Below, in pieces: positions 1 to 11,955 of a stretch of 64,000 nt of DNA (its first letter is position 1; each line of letters starts with the position of its first letter). The stretch lies in contig CAJNOI010000140.1 in NCBI GenBank assembly GCA_905250115.1, positions 159,307 to 223,306 on the forward strand, in the 5' to 3' direction. Both the position numbers and the translations under genes were made by a program. The notes below the pieces were generated by a model. It saw only the letters and a list, made by a program, of their open reading frames with translations. It made no database searches and was not told where the DNA came from. Source of the stretch: Adineta steineri (Eukaryota > Rotifera > Eurotatoria > Adinetida > Adinetidae).

Positions 1-2645
1 TCTAATAACTCTCGATGCGATTCCGGACACCAACTATTCGAGAATGAGGAAGGATGTGTTGCTACAGGACCATATTGAAGTAATGAATGCATGATTAATA
101 TTACCACACTTTCTTCAGCAAGTAAAAGAGAATCCATTTCAAACATAATCAAAAGATTCCACCATTGTAATCGATGTCCGGATCGAAATGAACCAAATTC
201 TACAAATTGTGTTGGTTTCATTCGTATTGAACAATCAGCTAATTGGGCGATGACATGATTTTGTAAAAATTCTGTGTTAAGTATTGTAAATTGTAATTTT
301 TTGTAATCAGGATGATTAATTTTAGGCGTTAAAATAACACATTCATCGTCAAAAGGCATTGGTTTGTTTGGTGAAATTTGAACTTTTAGACTATTTTCAA
401 ATAAAAAATCAGTGACTGGTGTAGAGCCAATGGATGGTGGACAGGAATAGTGAGTCTGTGTTATAGATTTTGTTGATGATACCAATTTAACCTTCGATTG
501 TATTGAATTATTGTTATAAGATTTTAATTTACTGTCATGTGGAGGAACTTTTAACCATTCGTGAATATTATTTTTCGTTTCTGTTTGAAGCCGACTAATA
601 AACTGCCAGAGAACATCTCGATAGCATCGAATTTCAATTGGCATTTGTAATTCGAAGATCATTGCCAATGCACTTTCGAGTTTCGATGGTATTGGACATT
701 CGAAAACTTGCACTCGGATTTTATTTGCTTCTGACAATGTTTTACATCGAGCACACTTTTTCTTATGCTTCCTTGTACAAGGATCACATACAGTCTGATT
801 GACTACGTCCATCAGTTGTGCGTATTTTTCCTTTGCTTCATTGACCTCCACAATTTTATCATGTTTATCTCTGTCAGCTTGTGATTGAATTCTTTGAATA
901 CTATAAAGCATTGTTGTTGATTGACCAGCATAGTAAACACCGAAAGCATTTTTCGAATCGATATTGCTCAAAATATCAGGATATTGTTTTTTCTTAAAGT
1001 TTTCGAAATATTTGTAGAGATTATATGCTCGAACCATATCATCACGGGTTGGTAAAGTTAACAATTCAAACAGGTCGAATAAATTTGGAATATCTATAGA
1101 ATGTTCTTTTAATCGTATAAAGCTTCCCTTCTGACATAATTTTTGATGCATACAATAAAGAATTGTTAGTGATGTTAGAATAAATCGACTGTAACCAATG
1201 GAATCGTTCGAACCTTTTTCGGAATAATAATGATTTAATGCAGCAGATTGATATGTTTCGAAAAATTCAAATAAAATTTTGAAACGATTTTTTCCATGTA
1301 TTGTGGATGAATTGTGATTGATCCATTGCTCCAAGCATAGCTCAACCCAAATTTCCATGTAAGTCAAAGCAACACTAGTCGTACATTCTATTTTTTTTGT
1401 TAATACATCGTATGAAGGAATATAGTCATTCAGATCTTTTGTACTTGGATCATCATAGGCATAAGTGGGTTTAAATCGAACAGATGCTTTATCTGAATTA
1501 ATACAATCATACAAATAGTTCTGCAGTTTTTCACATGAATGTTTATAAATATTCCGGTTGTTATTTAATTTCGAATACTTTTCGCAAAAATCAACACGAA
1601 GTTTTTCATTCATTCGAATTACATTTTGCCAATTTGGATCAGGCATTTTACTTTTAATGTCAAATTCAATTTGTTGCTTTGTATTATTGATCCATATTTG
1701 AATATTCTTGTCATCGTATTTAATAGAAACTAATAAATCTTTGATTTTATTTAATCTTCGTGCAATTTTTCTGATACAATGAACCAATAAATCTACGGGC
1801 ATTGGTATATTTTTAATAACATAAGTAAAAAAATGGGTAATTAGTAATTTATAGACAATAGTACCGAGAGTTTGTAAACGTTTAATTAAAATTGTATGTA
1901 ATACGACTTTGATAGTCATCCATAATCCTGATCGTCGAAAGGGAAGTGCTGCACTATTCCATCGAATTTGATCACGATGTTTTTTCTTGAATTGAACAGA
2001 ATTACCGGGAGTTTTGTCAACCATTACACCTTCAAATTGTTCTATCCACCAACAACATACATAATGTGATTGTGGAACTTCACGTGTTTCATCAACTACA
2101 TTCGATGCTTTATAAGATTTTGAATACTCAATCGTATCGATCATAAAATTCATTAATAATTCACACTGAACTTGAGCAGCTAATTCCGATCGATCACGTA
2201 ATCGGTATGTTGCCACTGGAAAACAGGAAAAGTGTGGCATTAATGAAGACGTAATTACATCAGTCGGTAGTAGAACTTGCCAAGCTGATATCAATGGTTG
2301 ATTATTATTTGAATCGATTTCAATTAAAATCGCAGCATTTTGAGCATGAAAATAAAGAGGAAGAAAATGATCCGATGGTATTTGTTCGAGAGTTGATTGA
2401 ATATTTGTTATAGAATAATTATGTCGATTTTGTAAATGAGACCAACGGTTAATACACTCCATTAGTATGCTCATCACCGGTAATTTGTTCACTATATCAG
2501 TGGATGCAATTGTATAAAAATACTCGTTCATGTATTCTAATAATTCATGTTCATGTTGATGATTTTGTCCGATTAGATAATCGGCATCAGCAGACGATGG
2601 TAAATGTTGTGGGAGAAAAAGATGATTTAAAATTGATGCGTCCAT
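1..2645 (-). CDS. DUF6606-type giant protein, N-terminal 881 codons (runs off left edge)
   Basis: One uninterrupted reading frame runs from ATG (complement of 2643-2645) to the window edge. In-frame TAG and TAA lie directly upstream, so this is the first possible start. The N-terminus (MDASILNHLFLPQHLPSS) and the block LPFRRSGLWM near residue 235, preceded by KKKHRDQIRW, match what I know of the DUF6606 N-terminal domain. Proteins of this family are very large (around 3000 residues) and carry DUF3638 and DUF3645 further on, in fungi, protists and bdelloids. Near residues 618-640 two CxxC pairs (CDPC, CARC) precede a block ending in FELQMPIEI, also typical of the family. The molecular role is not firmly known; a link to ubiquitin deconjugation has been suggested for relatives. 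No intron is visible in 2.6 kb. The C-terminal domains lie outside the window, so intactness cannot be judged. Confidence 0.8.
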   Translation of the reverse strand, partial: MDASILNHLFLPQHLPSSADADYLIGQNHQHEHELLEYMNEYFYTIASTDIVNKLPVMSILMECINRWSHLQNRHNYSITNIQSTLEQIPSDHFLPLYFHAQNAAILIEIDSNNNQPLISAWQVLLPTDVITSSLMPHFSCFPVATYRLRDRSELAAQVQCELLMNFMIDTIEYSKSYKASNVVDETREVPQSHYVCCWWIEQFEGVMVDKTPGNSVQFKKKHRDQIRWNSAALPFRRSGLWMTIKVVLHTILIKRLQTLGTIVYKLLITHFFTYVIKNIPMPVDLLVHCIRKIARRLNKIKDLLVSIKYDDKNIQIWINNTKQQIEFDIKSKMPDPNWQNVIRMNEKLRVDFCEKYSKLNNNRNIYKHSCEKLQNYLYDCINSDKASVRFKPTYAYDDPSTKDLNDYIPSYDVLTKKIECTTSVALTYMEIWVELCLEQWINHNSSTIHGKNRFKILFEFFETYQSAALNHYYSEKGSNDSIGYSRFILTSLTILYCMHQKLCQKGSFIRLKEHSIDIPNLFDLFELLTLPTRDDMVRAYNLYKYFENFKKKQYPDILSNIDSKNAFGVYYAGQSTTMLYSIQRIQSQADRDKHDKIVEVNEAKEKYAQLMDVVNQTVCDPCTRKHKKKCARCKTLSEANKIRVQVFECPIPSKLESALAMIFELQMPIEIRCYRDVLWQFISRLQTETKNNIHEWLKVPPHDSKLKSYNNNSIQSKVKLVSSTKSITQTHYSCPPSIGSTPVTDFLFENSLKVQISPNKPMPFDDECVILTPKINHPDYKKLQFTILNTEFLQNHVIAQLADCSIRMKPTQFVEFGSFRSGHRLQWWNLLIMFEMDSLLLAEESVVILIMHSLLQYGPVATHPSSFSNSWCPESHRELL

Positions 2646-4336
2646 TTCCTAGAATTATAAAAAAATTTTATTACAAATTTACTCTGAATCAAGAACTTCA
2701 GATACTCGCATGCTCATCATTAGTCTACATAAAAAAAATATACTAAATTTCCTGTGTATGTTTTTTTACGACGATATTCATGTTCATGAAAATCTATACG
2801 CGACGTTTCAATTATATACGTTAAAAATAGAGACAGTGTAAAACTCGTAAATATTTGCAAATCTGACGTGTCAATACATATAATTTATTAATGAAAGTTA
2901 ACGAAGAAATAATACATGACAGAATCATGCATTTAGCCTGGAGAAGATAAAAAGACAGATGTCGCTAGTTACAATGATAGAGATATAAAAATAAATTATT
3001 GGATCTTGTTTAGACAGGAGAAAAACAAGACGATTTTAACTAACTATACGTTTCTATTCTGTATTTTTTGAGATTTGTTTTTCATAAAAATCTGTACAAA
3101 TTTACTCAAGACACATCGATTAAAGATACGATAAACAAAAAACATTAACTGAATTAGATCTGTAACAAATCTATAATACCTATAGAAGTTTACCTTGGAA
3201 GTTATTTAATGTTAATATCGAATAATAATATGCCAATATATTTTCAACCTGTCATATTATTCGTTCTCTAAATAAATGTTTTTTTTATGTTTCTGATGAG
3301 TATGCAAAAGCATAAAAATATTTTTTATCTTGTAATATTTGTTTTGTAAATAACAAAGAATGCAAAATATAACTTTTTTTCTCGTTCTCTACCACATCAA
3401 CGAGATTGTATTAATCATAAAGGAAAAGTAGAACGCATTTTGATTCGTGAACGTCACTTCAAGCAAACTTTTAAGTATTATTAGATACATTTCACTAGTA
3501 TGCATTTTTTCTACGAAATCAATGTAAATAAACTCAAATCAACCATGTTTTATTTTACTTTTCGTCTATTAATTAAGATTGAAAACGAATCGATCGAATC
3601 TACATCATAAAATTTAAAATTGTAATATAATGATCAACACCGTCTGTGAGACTTGCAAAGTTAAGAAACATTTATTTGAATCACCATTCAAACAAATGTT
3701 TTCATCTGATTCTATTTTTGTTCATTATGCAAGTAACAAATAAAACACCAATAGTGAGTAAATTTTCACAGCAGATATTGTAAAGAAACTGGAAGCGAGT
3801 AATGCATGGATTCGACAGATTACATATCTGTTGATCATTTGATGTGCTATATATTATAATATTCAAAAATCTGAAGAAGTAATTTGGTAGAGTTGGATAT
3901 ATGAAAATGATTTTGTTGGCTAAAGCAAAAGTTTTATATGTATAGTTAAAATTGATAGCAGTGAAGCGATCGTTTTTATTTACATCTTGAGGGCGTGGGT
4001 GTGTTTGAGGAGACTTCTCTATAACCACCCACACCCACTTCCTCATCCTCAATCCTCAATTTAATTCAAAGTATAGATGACGCACATTTCAATTAGTCAT
4101 TTGTGTCTTTTTTCCTTGTTGGAAACCTCCAAATTTGTCTTCCTACTTGTATGAATCATCATTCAATGCAAAACATACAAAATTTTCTTTTTCGTTTCGT
4201 ATGTCACATTTGTAATCGAAGCAACTGAAAGTAGGGGATACATGATAAGAAAAAAAGCAAATGACATTTTTCTTCTTTTTATTGTATAAGTGTTGATATA
4301 CTTTAGAATTTCTATACACATTCGATAGGATTTCAA
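2646..4336. other. intergenic, no gene recognised
   Basis: AT-rich DNA between the divergent DUF6606-type gene and F-box gene A, presumably holding both promoters. Short open frames at 2504-2746 and 3702-4052 lack family resemblance; the second merely overlaps the hairpin at 3983-4059. Confidence 0.6.
3983..4059. repeat. G/C-arm hairpin element, copy R1
   Basis: Left arm CATCTTGAGGGCGTGGGTGT, right arm CACCCACACCC followed by CCTCATCCTCAATCCTCAA. The loop contains GAGGAGACTTCTCT, itself a small palindrome. Lies about 280 bp upstream of F-box gene A. Confidence 0.85.
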
Positions 4337-6452
4337 ATGGAACAAATAAAACGACAACTATGTTATAATTTCGAAGAAAATAAAAGAAAAAAGTTCATAA
4401 CAAAATCAGATTGGTGAGTAAAGAAAATAAGTTATTGATAAGAATATTATTATATTGATTTATCAAATAGTAATGTTACACAAATTGAGGATCTTGCTAA
4501 TGAACTTCTTTATGACATATTTGAATATCTCAATTCCTATAATATTTATCAAAGTTTTTTTCATCTTAATCATCGATTTCGCTCTCTTCTTGTCGAATCA
4601 TTACTTCCACTCAAAATTCGTATTCCTCTTATATCTTCATCATCCTTTGATTCCTACAATCAAGATATGATTATGCCTAATAAACAACGTATTCATTCAA
4701 TTCAAATCTTCAATACTTTTATGTATGATGATGAAGCACTTTCATTATCAAACAAAATATCTCTTCGCACACTTATTCTCGAAAATATCGAGTCAGATCG
4801 TCTGAGAAACCTTCTTAATCAATTAACTTCGTTATCTTATTTATCTTCATTGAGCATTGTCACCGTTGATCCGGTTCCATATAAAAATTATATTTATCGA
4901 GAAGTATTTCATTTACCTTTGTTACAATTTTGCAAATTATCATTAGGAAATCATTATAGTTTACACTTATCAACATCTCCTGTCAACGAACAAAGTTCAA
5001 TCGAACATCTTATTATTGATTATGAAATAAGAGATTCCGAGCTAAATAATTTCCTTTCATGTGTTCCTCAATTACGTCGTTTCTCTTTAAAATTATCAAA
5101 AGATTATAGATCTACATCAACAAATATACCTTGCTATGTTTTGAACAATTTGATACATCTTTCTCTCAAACTTAGTTACAATATACCATTCGCTACATTG
5201 GAATATATTTTTATCAATCACTTTCCTTTTATTGAAATTTTATGTATATATGGAAATTTAACATCTATAGATGCAAACAAATGGCGACAATTAATATCGA
5301 TGCATTTGCTAAAGTTACGTATATTTGATGTTATGTTTGAAATAGTTCTATATAATGATAATCAAAAAGCGGAATATGAAGAGCAAGTTAAACTATTTCA
5401 ATCTTCATTCTGGATTGAACGACAATGGTTTTTTCATTCCCGGTTGGATCAAAAACTACATTCAAATCGGAGAATTTTGTTTACAATAAATCCATATAGG
5501 TAAAGGTTATTCTCTTTCATGTCGAGAAGAGTTCTGTAAAAACAAATTGTTTGCATGTCCGCATTTCATTCATTAGCCGTAAAATGAATAATTAAACTAA
5601 AAAACATTCCTTCGTATAAAGTTCGATCTAAGGTTAATCGGAGTCGAAGATAACGAATCTTGTGTTAGTTTTTGCAAATTATATAAATGAAAAGATTAGT
5701 ATGAGAAAGTATTGAGCGAGTTTTACTTGATGATATTTTCAATGAAAATAAATTATTATATTCTACTTATTAGGAGAAAAGAATATGAACTACACGGTGA
5801 GACAACTGCCGAAGATGAAAATCAAATAATTTTTAAATCAGTTGACCTTGTTCAAATTCAAAATGAAATGGCAATAAATCAATGTATGGATTATTTTCCA
5901 AATGTTACTACACTGACTTTATCAGATGGCTTTTCGATATCGACATATAGATCAATTGCAAGCGGTCTCAATCGTATTTTACCTTTACAACAAATAAAAA
6001 CTTTAGTAATACAATGTCACCATTTTAGTTTTTTGAAAATGATCAAATTATTATCTTATATACCTAATCTTCATAGATTAACATTTCAAACAATGCCTCT
6101 TTTTAAAGAGAATAAAATATCCATTGAACAAAATGAACAATTTCAATCGTTATGTAAGACAAATTCTGTTGCAACTGTGACTTTTCGACAGATATGTACA
6201 CTGGACAAAGTTCAAATACTTATTATATTATTTCCTCATTTACAACATCTGGTTATGAATATCCAAATGAAAGATATGGAATTGATATTACGATTTCTTC
6301 TGAACAAAAATAACCATAATCTAGTTTTATTAAGTTTTAAACCTGCCAGTGGAGTGTATTTTGCACATTTGAATCATCTAATCAGGTCTGGAGCATTAGC
6401 TTCGGATCATAGAAGATTGCATGCCTATAGGGAATTACATTTGTGGTGGTAA
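4337..6452 (+). CDS. F-box/leucine-rich-repeat-like protein, gene A
   Basis: Spliced model: exons 4337-4413, 4471-5499 and 5774-6452, giving 594 aa in frame. Introns are 57 bp (GTGAGT...ATAG) and 274 bp (GTAAAG...TTAG). The N-terminus is basic (MEQIKRQLCYNFEENKRKK). It is followed by an F-box-like helix block, EDLANELLYDIFEYL, the probable Skp1-binding surface of an SCF ubiquitin ligase. The rest is degenerate leucine-rich repeats with recurring 'L..L..L' strands and the family signatures PNKQRIHS and SSFWIERQWFF. Exon junctions agree with paralogues at 9398-11169 and 32409-34410: the exon ending NPYR is always joined to one beginning with Arg/Lys-rich residues. F-box families of this type are strongly expanded in bdelloids. 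The substrate is unknown. First member of a local tandem cluster. Confidence 0.78.
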
Positions 6453-6807
6453 TATTTAATATATTTATTTTTGAGTATTTGCTTCCAAATAAAATATGAA
6501 GCGAAAGTTATGAGAAAGTATATTGATGATATTTTATTCATTAATATAGAACACATACATCCAAGATTTGTTCTGAAATAATTTTAAGAAAATAAATCGG
6601 TGTCTCTGATTGAAAGTGTGTCGAACATTTAATGATATTTTCGATCTATTATTTTGTTTCTATCTTGTTGTAAGTTTAACTTATTTTCTCTTTTTCTATT
6701 TCATATTATTTTTATCAATCTTATTTTACTACGTGATAAACAATCAATATAATACATCTTTTTTTTACGTATCATTAAATTCGAACGACAAGAAAAAATA
6801 CTTATCA

Positions 6808-8523
6808 ATGGTAACTGATTGGTAAGTACATATTTTTTCATAAGAACTTTCTTATTAGTCTTCTTTATAGTGTTTCAAAATTTGAGGATCTTGCTAATGA
6901 ACTTATCTATGAAATATTTGAATATCTCGATTATTATCATAGTTATCAAGGATTTTTCAATCTGCAGTGTCGATTTCGTACACTTTTTACGCAATCAACT
7001 GTTCCATTTAAAACTAATATTGATTTTATTTCTCAATCAAATTTTAATAGTTTCAATCAAGATATAATTATACCTAATAAACAACGAATTCATTCTCTTC
7101 GAATATTAAATTATTTCATGTTTGATTCTAATCCTTTTGTTTTATCTGACAAAAAGTTTCTTCAAACACTTGTTATCGAAAATCTTGAACCGTTGGATTT
7201 GTCGTGTATTCTTCATCAATTAAAATTATTACCAAATCTTTCTTCATTAACTTTTACCACTATTGACTTTGTTAAAGATCGAAATTATATTTATCAACTG
7301 ATATTTCAGTTACCTTCATTACGATATTGCAAATTATCATTAGGTGGTAGAAGTGACATAGATATCTTACGTGTAACAACTGATAAATACAGTTCAATTG
7401 AGTTGTTTATTATCATATGTTCCACAACTTCGTTATTTATCAGTACATTTATTACGTAGGTACGGTCCTACACAACCGACTTTACTTAATATCAGTTCGA
7501 TTCATTTGACGTATGCATCTTTCAAATTCAAATCCAACGCATTTGATATTTTTGAACAATTCTTTATCAATCATTTTCCTTCTATTGAAATTTTATGTAT
7601 TACATCAGATATTGTTTGTATGAATGCAAACAAATGGCAACAAATAATATTATCGCATTTACTAAATTTACGTGTTTTTGATGTTTGATTCGAAGGAATT
7701 CTAGATAGAAACATTCAAAGCGCAGCATTTCATGAACAAATTCATTTATTTCAATCTTCGTTTTGGACAGAACGAAAATGGGTTTTTCGCTCTCGATGGG
7801 AAGAAACAGTATATGGAGAATATAGAATCTTCTATTCAATAAATTCATATAGGTAAATATTGATGATATTCTTTACTTATTAGGAGAAATGATTATGAAC
7901 TACACAATGAAATAACTACCGAAAATGAAAATCGAATAATTTGTAAATCAGTCCATCATATGGAAATTAAAAATGAAAAAATAATGAATCAATGTATAGA
8001 TTATTTTCCAAATATTACTAAACTTACTTTAAAATATTAGTTTTTTGTAAATGGTCTTAGTCGTATTTTTCTTTTACAACAATTAAAGACTTTAGTAATC
8101 CAATTTCATGATTTTTCTTTTTCCAATATTATTGAATTACTATCTTTCATGCCTCTTTCTGCAGAGAACAAATTATCCATTGAATAAAATAAACAATTTC
8201 AATCCTTGTTCGAGACAAATTGCATTACAAATATCACCATTGGACGGACATGTACATTAGAAAAACTTGAATTACTTGTTATGTTATATCCTCGTTTACA
8301 ACACATTGAAATGGGTATCGCAATCAAAGATATTGGACCATTACTAAGATTTATAGTCGATGATGATAATTTAAATACTCGTCATTTAATATCATTTTGT
8401 TTTATCGATAGTAATAGCTGTTCTTTTCAACATTTGACAGTTTTACTTAGTTCTAAAATATTATTTGGAAAATGGAAAGTATTTTATGTGGATAAAAAAT
8501 CAAAACTATTTTTATGGACATAA
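6808..8523 (+). pseudogene. F-box/LRR-like paralogue B, broken
   Basis: Collinear with gene C. A possible start exon (6808-6821) splices at GTAAGT to 6871, then reads VSKFEDLANELIYEIFEYLDYYHSYQG. The frame is lost near 7405-7415, where the stretch encoding the IDDGIDANDLSNL region of gene C is mostly deleted; homology resumes in another frame (YVPQLRYLS). A TGA at about 7687 replaces the codon after FDV. In the last exon (about 7885 onward) a TAG and a deletion remove the block equivalent to gene C's GFSIAAHASISIG, and a further in-frame TAA lies near 8186. Several independent lesions make a pseudogene far likelier than sequencing error. DNA upstream of it (about 6630-6752) matches that upstream of gene C (about 9260-9396), so B and C arose by tandem duplication including flanks. 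Confidence 0.82.
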
Positions 8524-9397
8524 TGTTTATTGTATATCAGAAGGAGACAAAGTAATTAATTGATGTGAAAATCTTTAATAAATAAAATTGTTCTTGCTCT
8601 ACACGATTTTATTCTATTCAATACAAATCGACATAAGTGTAGTCAGCGCAATTGTCCGTATCGCATAATCATTGATCAAAGTTTTTTGTTGAGTTTAATA
8701 AGTTATCACATTGAGATACAAATTCATTTTCTTTTATAGTGTCATAACAAGACTCACAAATATTTCAAAAAGAAAAAGAATTCTATTACTTTACGTCTAT
8801 TTTTTACAGTGGTGTATGTTTAGTGATAATATAGAAAAAAACGACAACAAAGAAAAGAAAAGAAATATTTAGATTAAATCATAACATCACACGTGTCGTT
8901 CTTCTCGTTATAAAACATTGTATGTGTGTAAATACTATACACAACTTCTTTTCTTTGATTTCGAAAGACTCAACTCTTTCATCTGATGAATCATTGTATC
9001 ATAGTTGAAAATGAAGAAGTTGTGTTTAGTTCAATGTGCGACAATGCTACGATACGATATGGTATTTTCTTGTTTATTTATCTATGTATTCTTCTTTTGT
9101 TTTTTTTATTAGATTCATGTATTTATATACAAGATCTATGATAATGAAATGAACAAAATATTTACGAAATGATATAGTTGCTTTGTTTAGTAATTGATAA
9201 ATCGAAGACAGGAGTTGTTCATATTACATCATTTACATTTCTTTCCATATCGAATATTCAATGATATTTTCGATCTATTATTTTATTTCTCTTCTAAATT
9301 ATTCCCGTAAGTAATTTATTATATAATTTCTTTTTCTATTTCATATTATTTTTATCAATCGTATTTTACTACGTGGTACACAATCAATATAATACAA
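8524..9397. other. intergenic; duplicated upstream flank at its right end
   Basis: No gene seen. The segment at about 9260-9396 is similar to about 6630-6752 (shared AATGATATTTTCGATCTATT and TTTTACTACGTG), marking the duplicated 5' flank of genes B and C. Confidence 0.6.
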
Positions 9398-11169
9398 ATG
9401 ATTTCACAATTTGAAGATCTTTCTAACGAACTAATCTATGAAATATTTGAATATCTCGATTATTATCATAGTTATCAAGGATTTTTTTATCTAAATTCTC
9501 GATTTCGTTCCCATTTTACTCAATCAACTCTTCCACTTAAAATCAATATCGATCTAACCATTCAATCAAATTTTAATTGTTTCAAACAAGATATAATCAT
9601 TCCGAATAAACAACGAATTCATTCTCTTCGATTATCAAATTGTTGCATGTTTCATACTAATGTTTTTATCTTATTCGATAAAATATCTCTTCGAACACTT
9701 GTTCTCGAAAATATTCAACCGCAATATTTTGTGAATATTCTTCATCAATTAAAATCATTACGATATCTATCTTCATTAACTATTACTATTATTAATTATA
9801 TCAAAAATAGAAATTCTGCATATCAACTAATATTTCATTTATATTCACTTCGATATTGCAAATTATCATTAGGAAGTTCCCGTACCCTAAACTTAGCATC
9901 TAACACAACGTCTGAATATAGTCCAATTGAATATTTAATTATCGATGATGGAATAGACGCGAATGATTTGAGTAATTTATTGTCATATGTTCCACATCTT
10001 CGTTATTTCTCAGCGAATTTATCATGTGAACACGGTGTTATACCAACGAAATTATCCTATCTGAATTTAAAAAATTTGACGCACGCCTCTTTCAGATTAT
10101 GCGGTGTTATCATATTCGATGATTTAGAACAAATTTTCGTTAATCTTTTCCATTCTATTGAAGTTTTACACTTTACATCGGAGACAAACTATATAAACGC
10201 AAACAAATGGAAACAATTAATATCATCGTATTTACCAAGACTACGTGTTTTTGATGTTCTTTTCAAAGACGATGCCAGTAATGTTCAAAAAGAAGCGTTT
10301 GAAGAGCAAGTCAAACTGTTTCAATCTTCATTTTGGACTGAACGACAATGGTTTTTTGAATATGGAATATATCATTCAGGTAGCAGAAATCAAAGAATTT
10401 TGTACTCAACAAATCCATATAGGTAAATATTGATGAGATTTCTAATAAGTTTTCAGCAATATATTCTACTTTTAGGAGAAAGTATTGTATAGTTCACGAA
10501 CGACCACATGACATAACTGTTAGAAACGAAGATAGAGTACTTTACAAGTCGGTTAATCATGTTTTTGTTGGAAATGAAAATGATATGAATCAATACATGT
10601 ATTTTTTTCCAAGTGCTATTGAACTTACATTAGATAATGGATTTTCAATTGCTGCTCATGCATCGATTTCAATCGGTCTTAGTAGAATATTACCTTTACA
10701 ACAGTTGAAAACTCTAATTATTAATCTTGAGTGTTTTTCTGTTTTGAACTTCATTGAACTATTATCTTCTATGCCCAATCTTCGGACATTAACACTTAAA
10801 ACTATGGCTTTTTTCAAACAAAACAAAATAACCCTTCAACGAAATGAAAAATTACAATTGGTATCAAAGACAAACAACATTACAAATTTCACTTTTTTGG
10901 ACGCATGTGCTCTTAATAGAGTCGAAATATTTGTTATGTTATTTCCTCATTTGCAACACTTCAAAATCAGTAACTCAATGGGAGATACAAAATCAATGTT
11001 ACAATTTCTATTTCATAAAACTAATGAAAATACACGTAATTTAAAGTTATTATGTATTCACGGTACATATTATCTCCACCGATTGAATCTATTGATCAGT
11101 TCTGGAACATTATCTTCTGATTTTAAAAGAGCAGAAATCGGTAGTAAATCATTTATAGACAATATTTAA
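9398..11169 (+). CDS. F-box/leucine-rich-repeat-like protein, gene C
   Basis: Exons 9398-10422 and 10476-11169, intron 53 bp (GTAAAT...TTTAG); 572 aa, in frame. It starts MISQFEDLSNELIYEIFEYL, directly with the F-box-like helices, because the short basic first exon of gene A is not visible here. An upstream exon spliced in cannot be excluded. The body repeats leucine-rich strands and shares PNKQRIHSLR, YCKLSLGS, SSFWTERQWFF and NPYR with its paralogues. No internal lesion is seen, so this is the intact partner of pseudogene B. Probable SCF-type substrate adaptor; target unknown. A hairpin element starts 15 bp after the stop. Confidence 0.78.
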
Positions 11170-11183
11170 TTCTAATAAACAAG

Positions 11184-11254
11184 CATATCTTGAGGGTGAG
11201 GGTGTGGGGTGTATGATAAATGAAGACAATACTTACATCCATCCTCAAGACATG
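11184..11254. repeat. G/C-arm hairpin element, copy R2
   Basis: Left arm TCTTGAGGGTGAGGGTGTGG, right arm CATCCATCCTCAAGA. Begins 15 bp after the gene C stop codon and ends about 25 bp before the 3' end of the convergent glycosyltransferase remnant, so it sits between two convergent 3' ends. Confidence 0.88.
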
Positions 11255-11278
11255 TTTTATTTTACAAATTTTTTCTAT

Positions 11279-11955
11279 TTAAACGTAGAGATTTTTTACG
11301 TCTGATCTCTTGTACTGGAGTAGTTTCAAACATTGTATTAATAAAAAAATTTCCATCACCTGCTTTTCGTTTGACACATTGATTAAAACTGACACGTTCA
11401 CATTGTTGTCTATAAAACCTAATCCATGATCCATCCAACCATTATAAGGACATTCTTCACTTAAATCAATGAATGATACTTGTCGAGAATATACTATAAA
11501 ATAAAATGACATTGTTGGCGATGCACGCAATCCCCAAAGATCATAATAAACATCTATTTGAGAAGCTGTCATTATCGCCCATGATGATAATAGATAAATG
11601 AAATTTGAGGGAAAATTACTGACTGTAAATTTTGGCAATGAAGCCCTATCAACATCGACTACTCCATAATAATCAAACCATCCAAAATTAGCACGAGCAC
11701 GTTGAAGAAGATAATTTCGACAATGGGCAATACGTCGAGTATCTTAACATATAATTTCCATTGTTGATTTCCTGCAGTCTAACTATCAACATGTTTAGGA
11801 TCATTCAATGGCCATTGTTGACGAAATTTTAATGTACCATCTTGAGAATCTGATTCTCTGAAATAAATTTCTAATAGGAATACTATGCTTTTGAAAATTA
11901 ACAAGATGTTTTTCAACATTTCGACAGCATGCTATTATAATTAATGTCAGGCTTG
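11279..11955 (-). pseudogene. glycosyltransferase-like remnant (CAP59/Anp1-like)
   Basis: On the minus strand three blocks in different frames read ACCRNVEKHLVNF, ESDSQDGTLKFRQQWPLNDP and RIAHCRNYLLQRA...YGVVDVD...YYDLWGLR. The order (Ala-Cys-x-Arg-Asn start, ESDSxDGT, Arg-x-x-x-Cys-Arg-Asn, VVDVD, YYDLWGLR) resembles CAP59-like mannosyltransferases and Anp1/Mnn9-type GT families; VVDVD would be the metal-binding DxD region. The frame is interrupted between the first two blocks, by a TAG after HVDS, and by a one-base loss before RIAHC. The last 119 codons are open and end at 11279. With several breaks it is probably non-functional, although a short unrecognised intron could explain one of them. 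The family assignment is by motif only. Confidence 0.62.

Noticed and set aside
3702-4052. 116-codon minus-strand open frame
   Set aside because: Its start lies in hairpin R1 and the protein is low-complexity without family resemblance.
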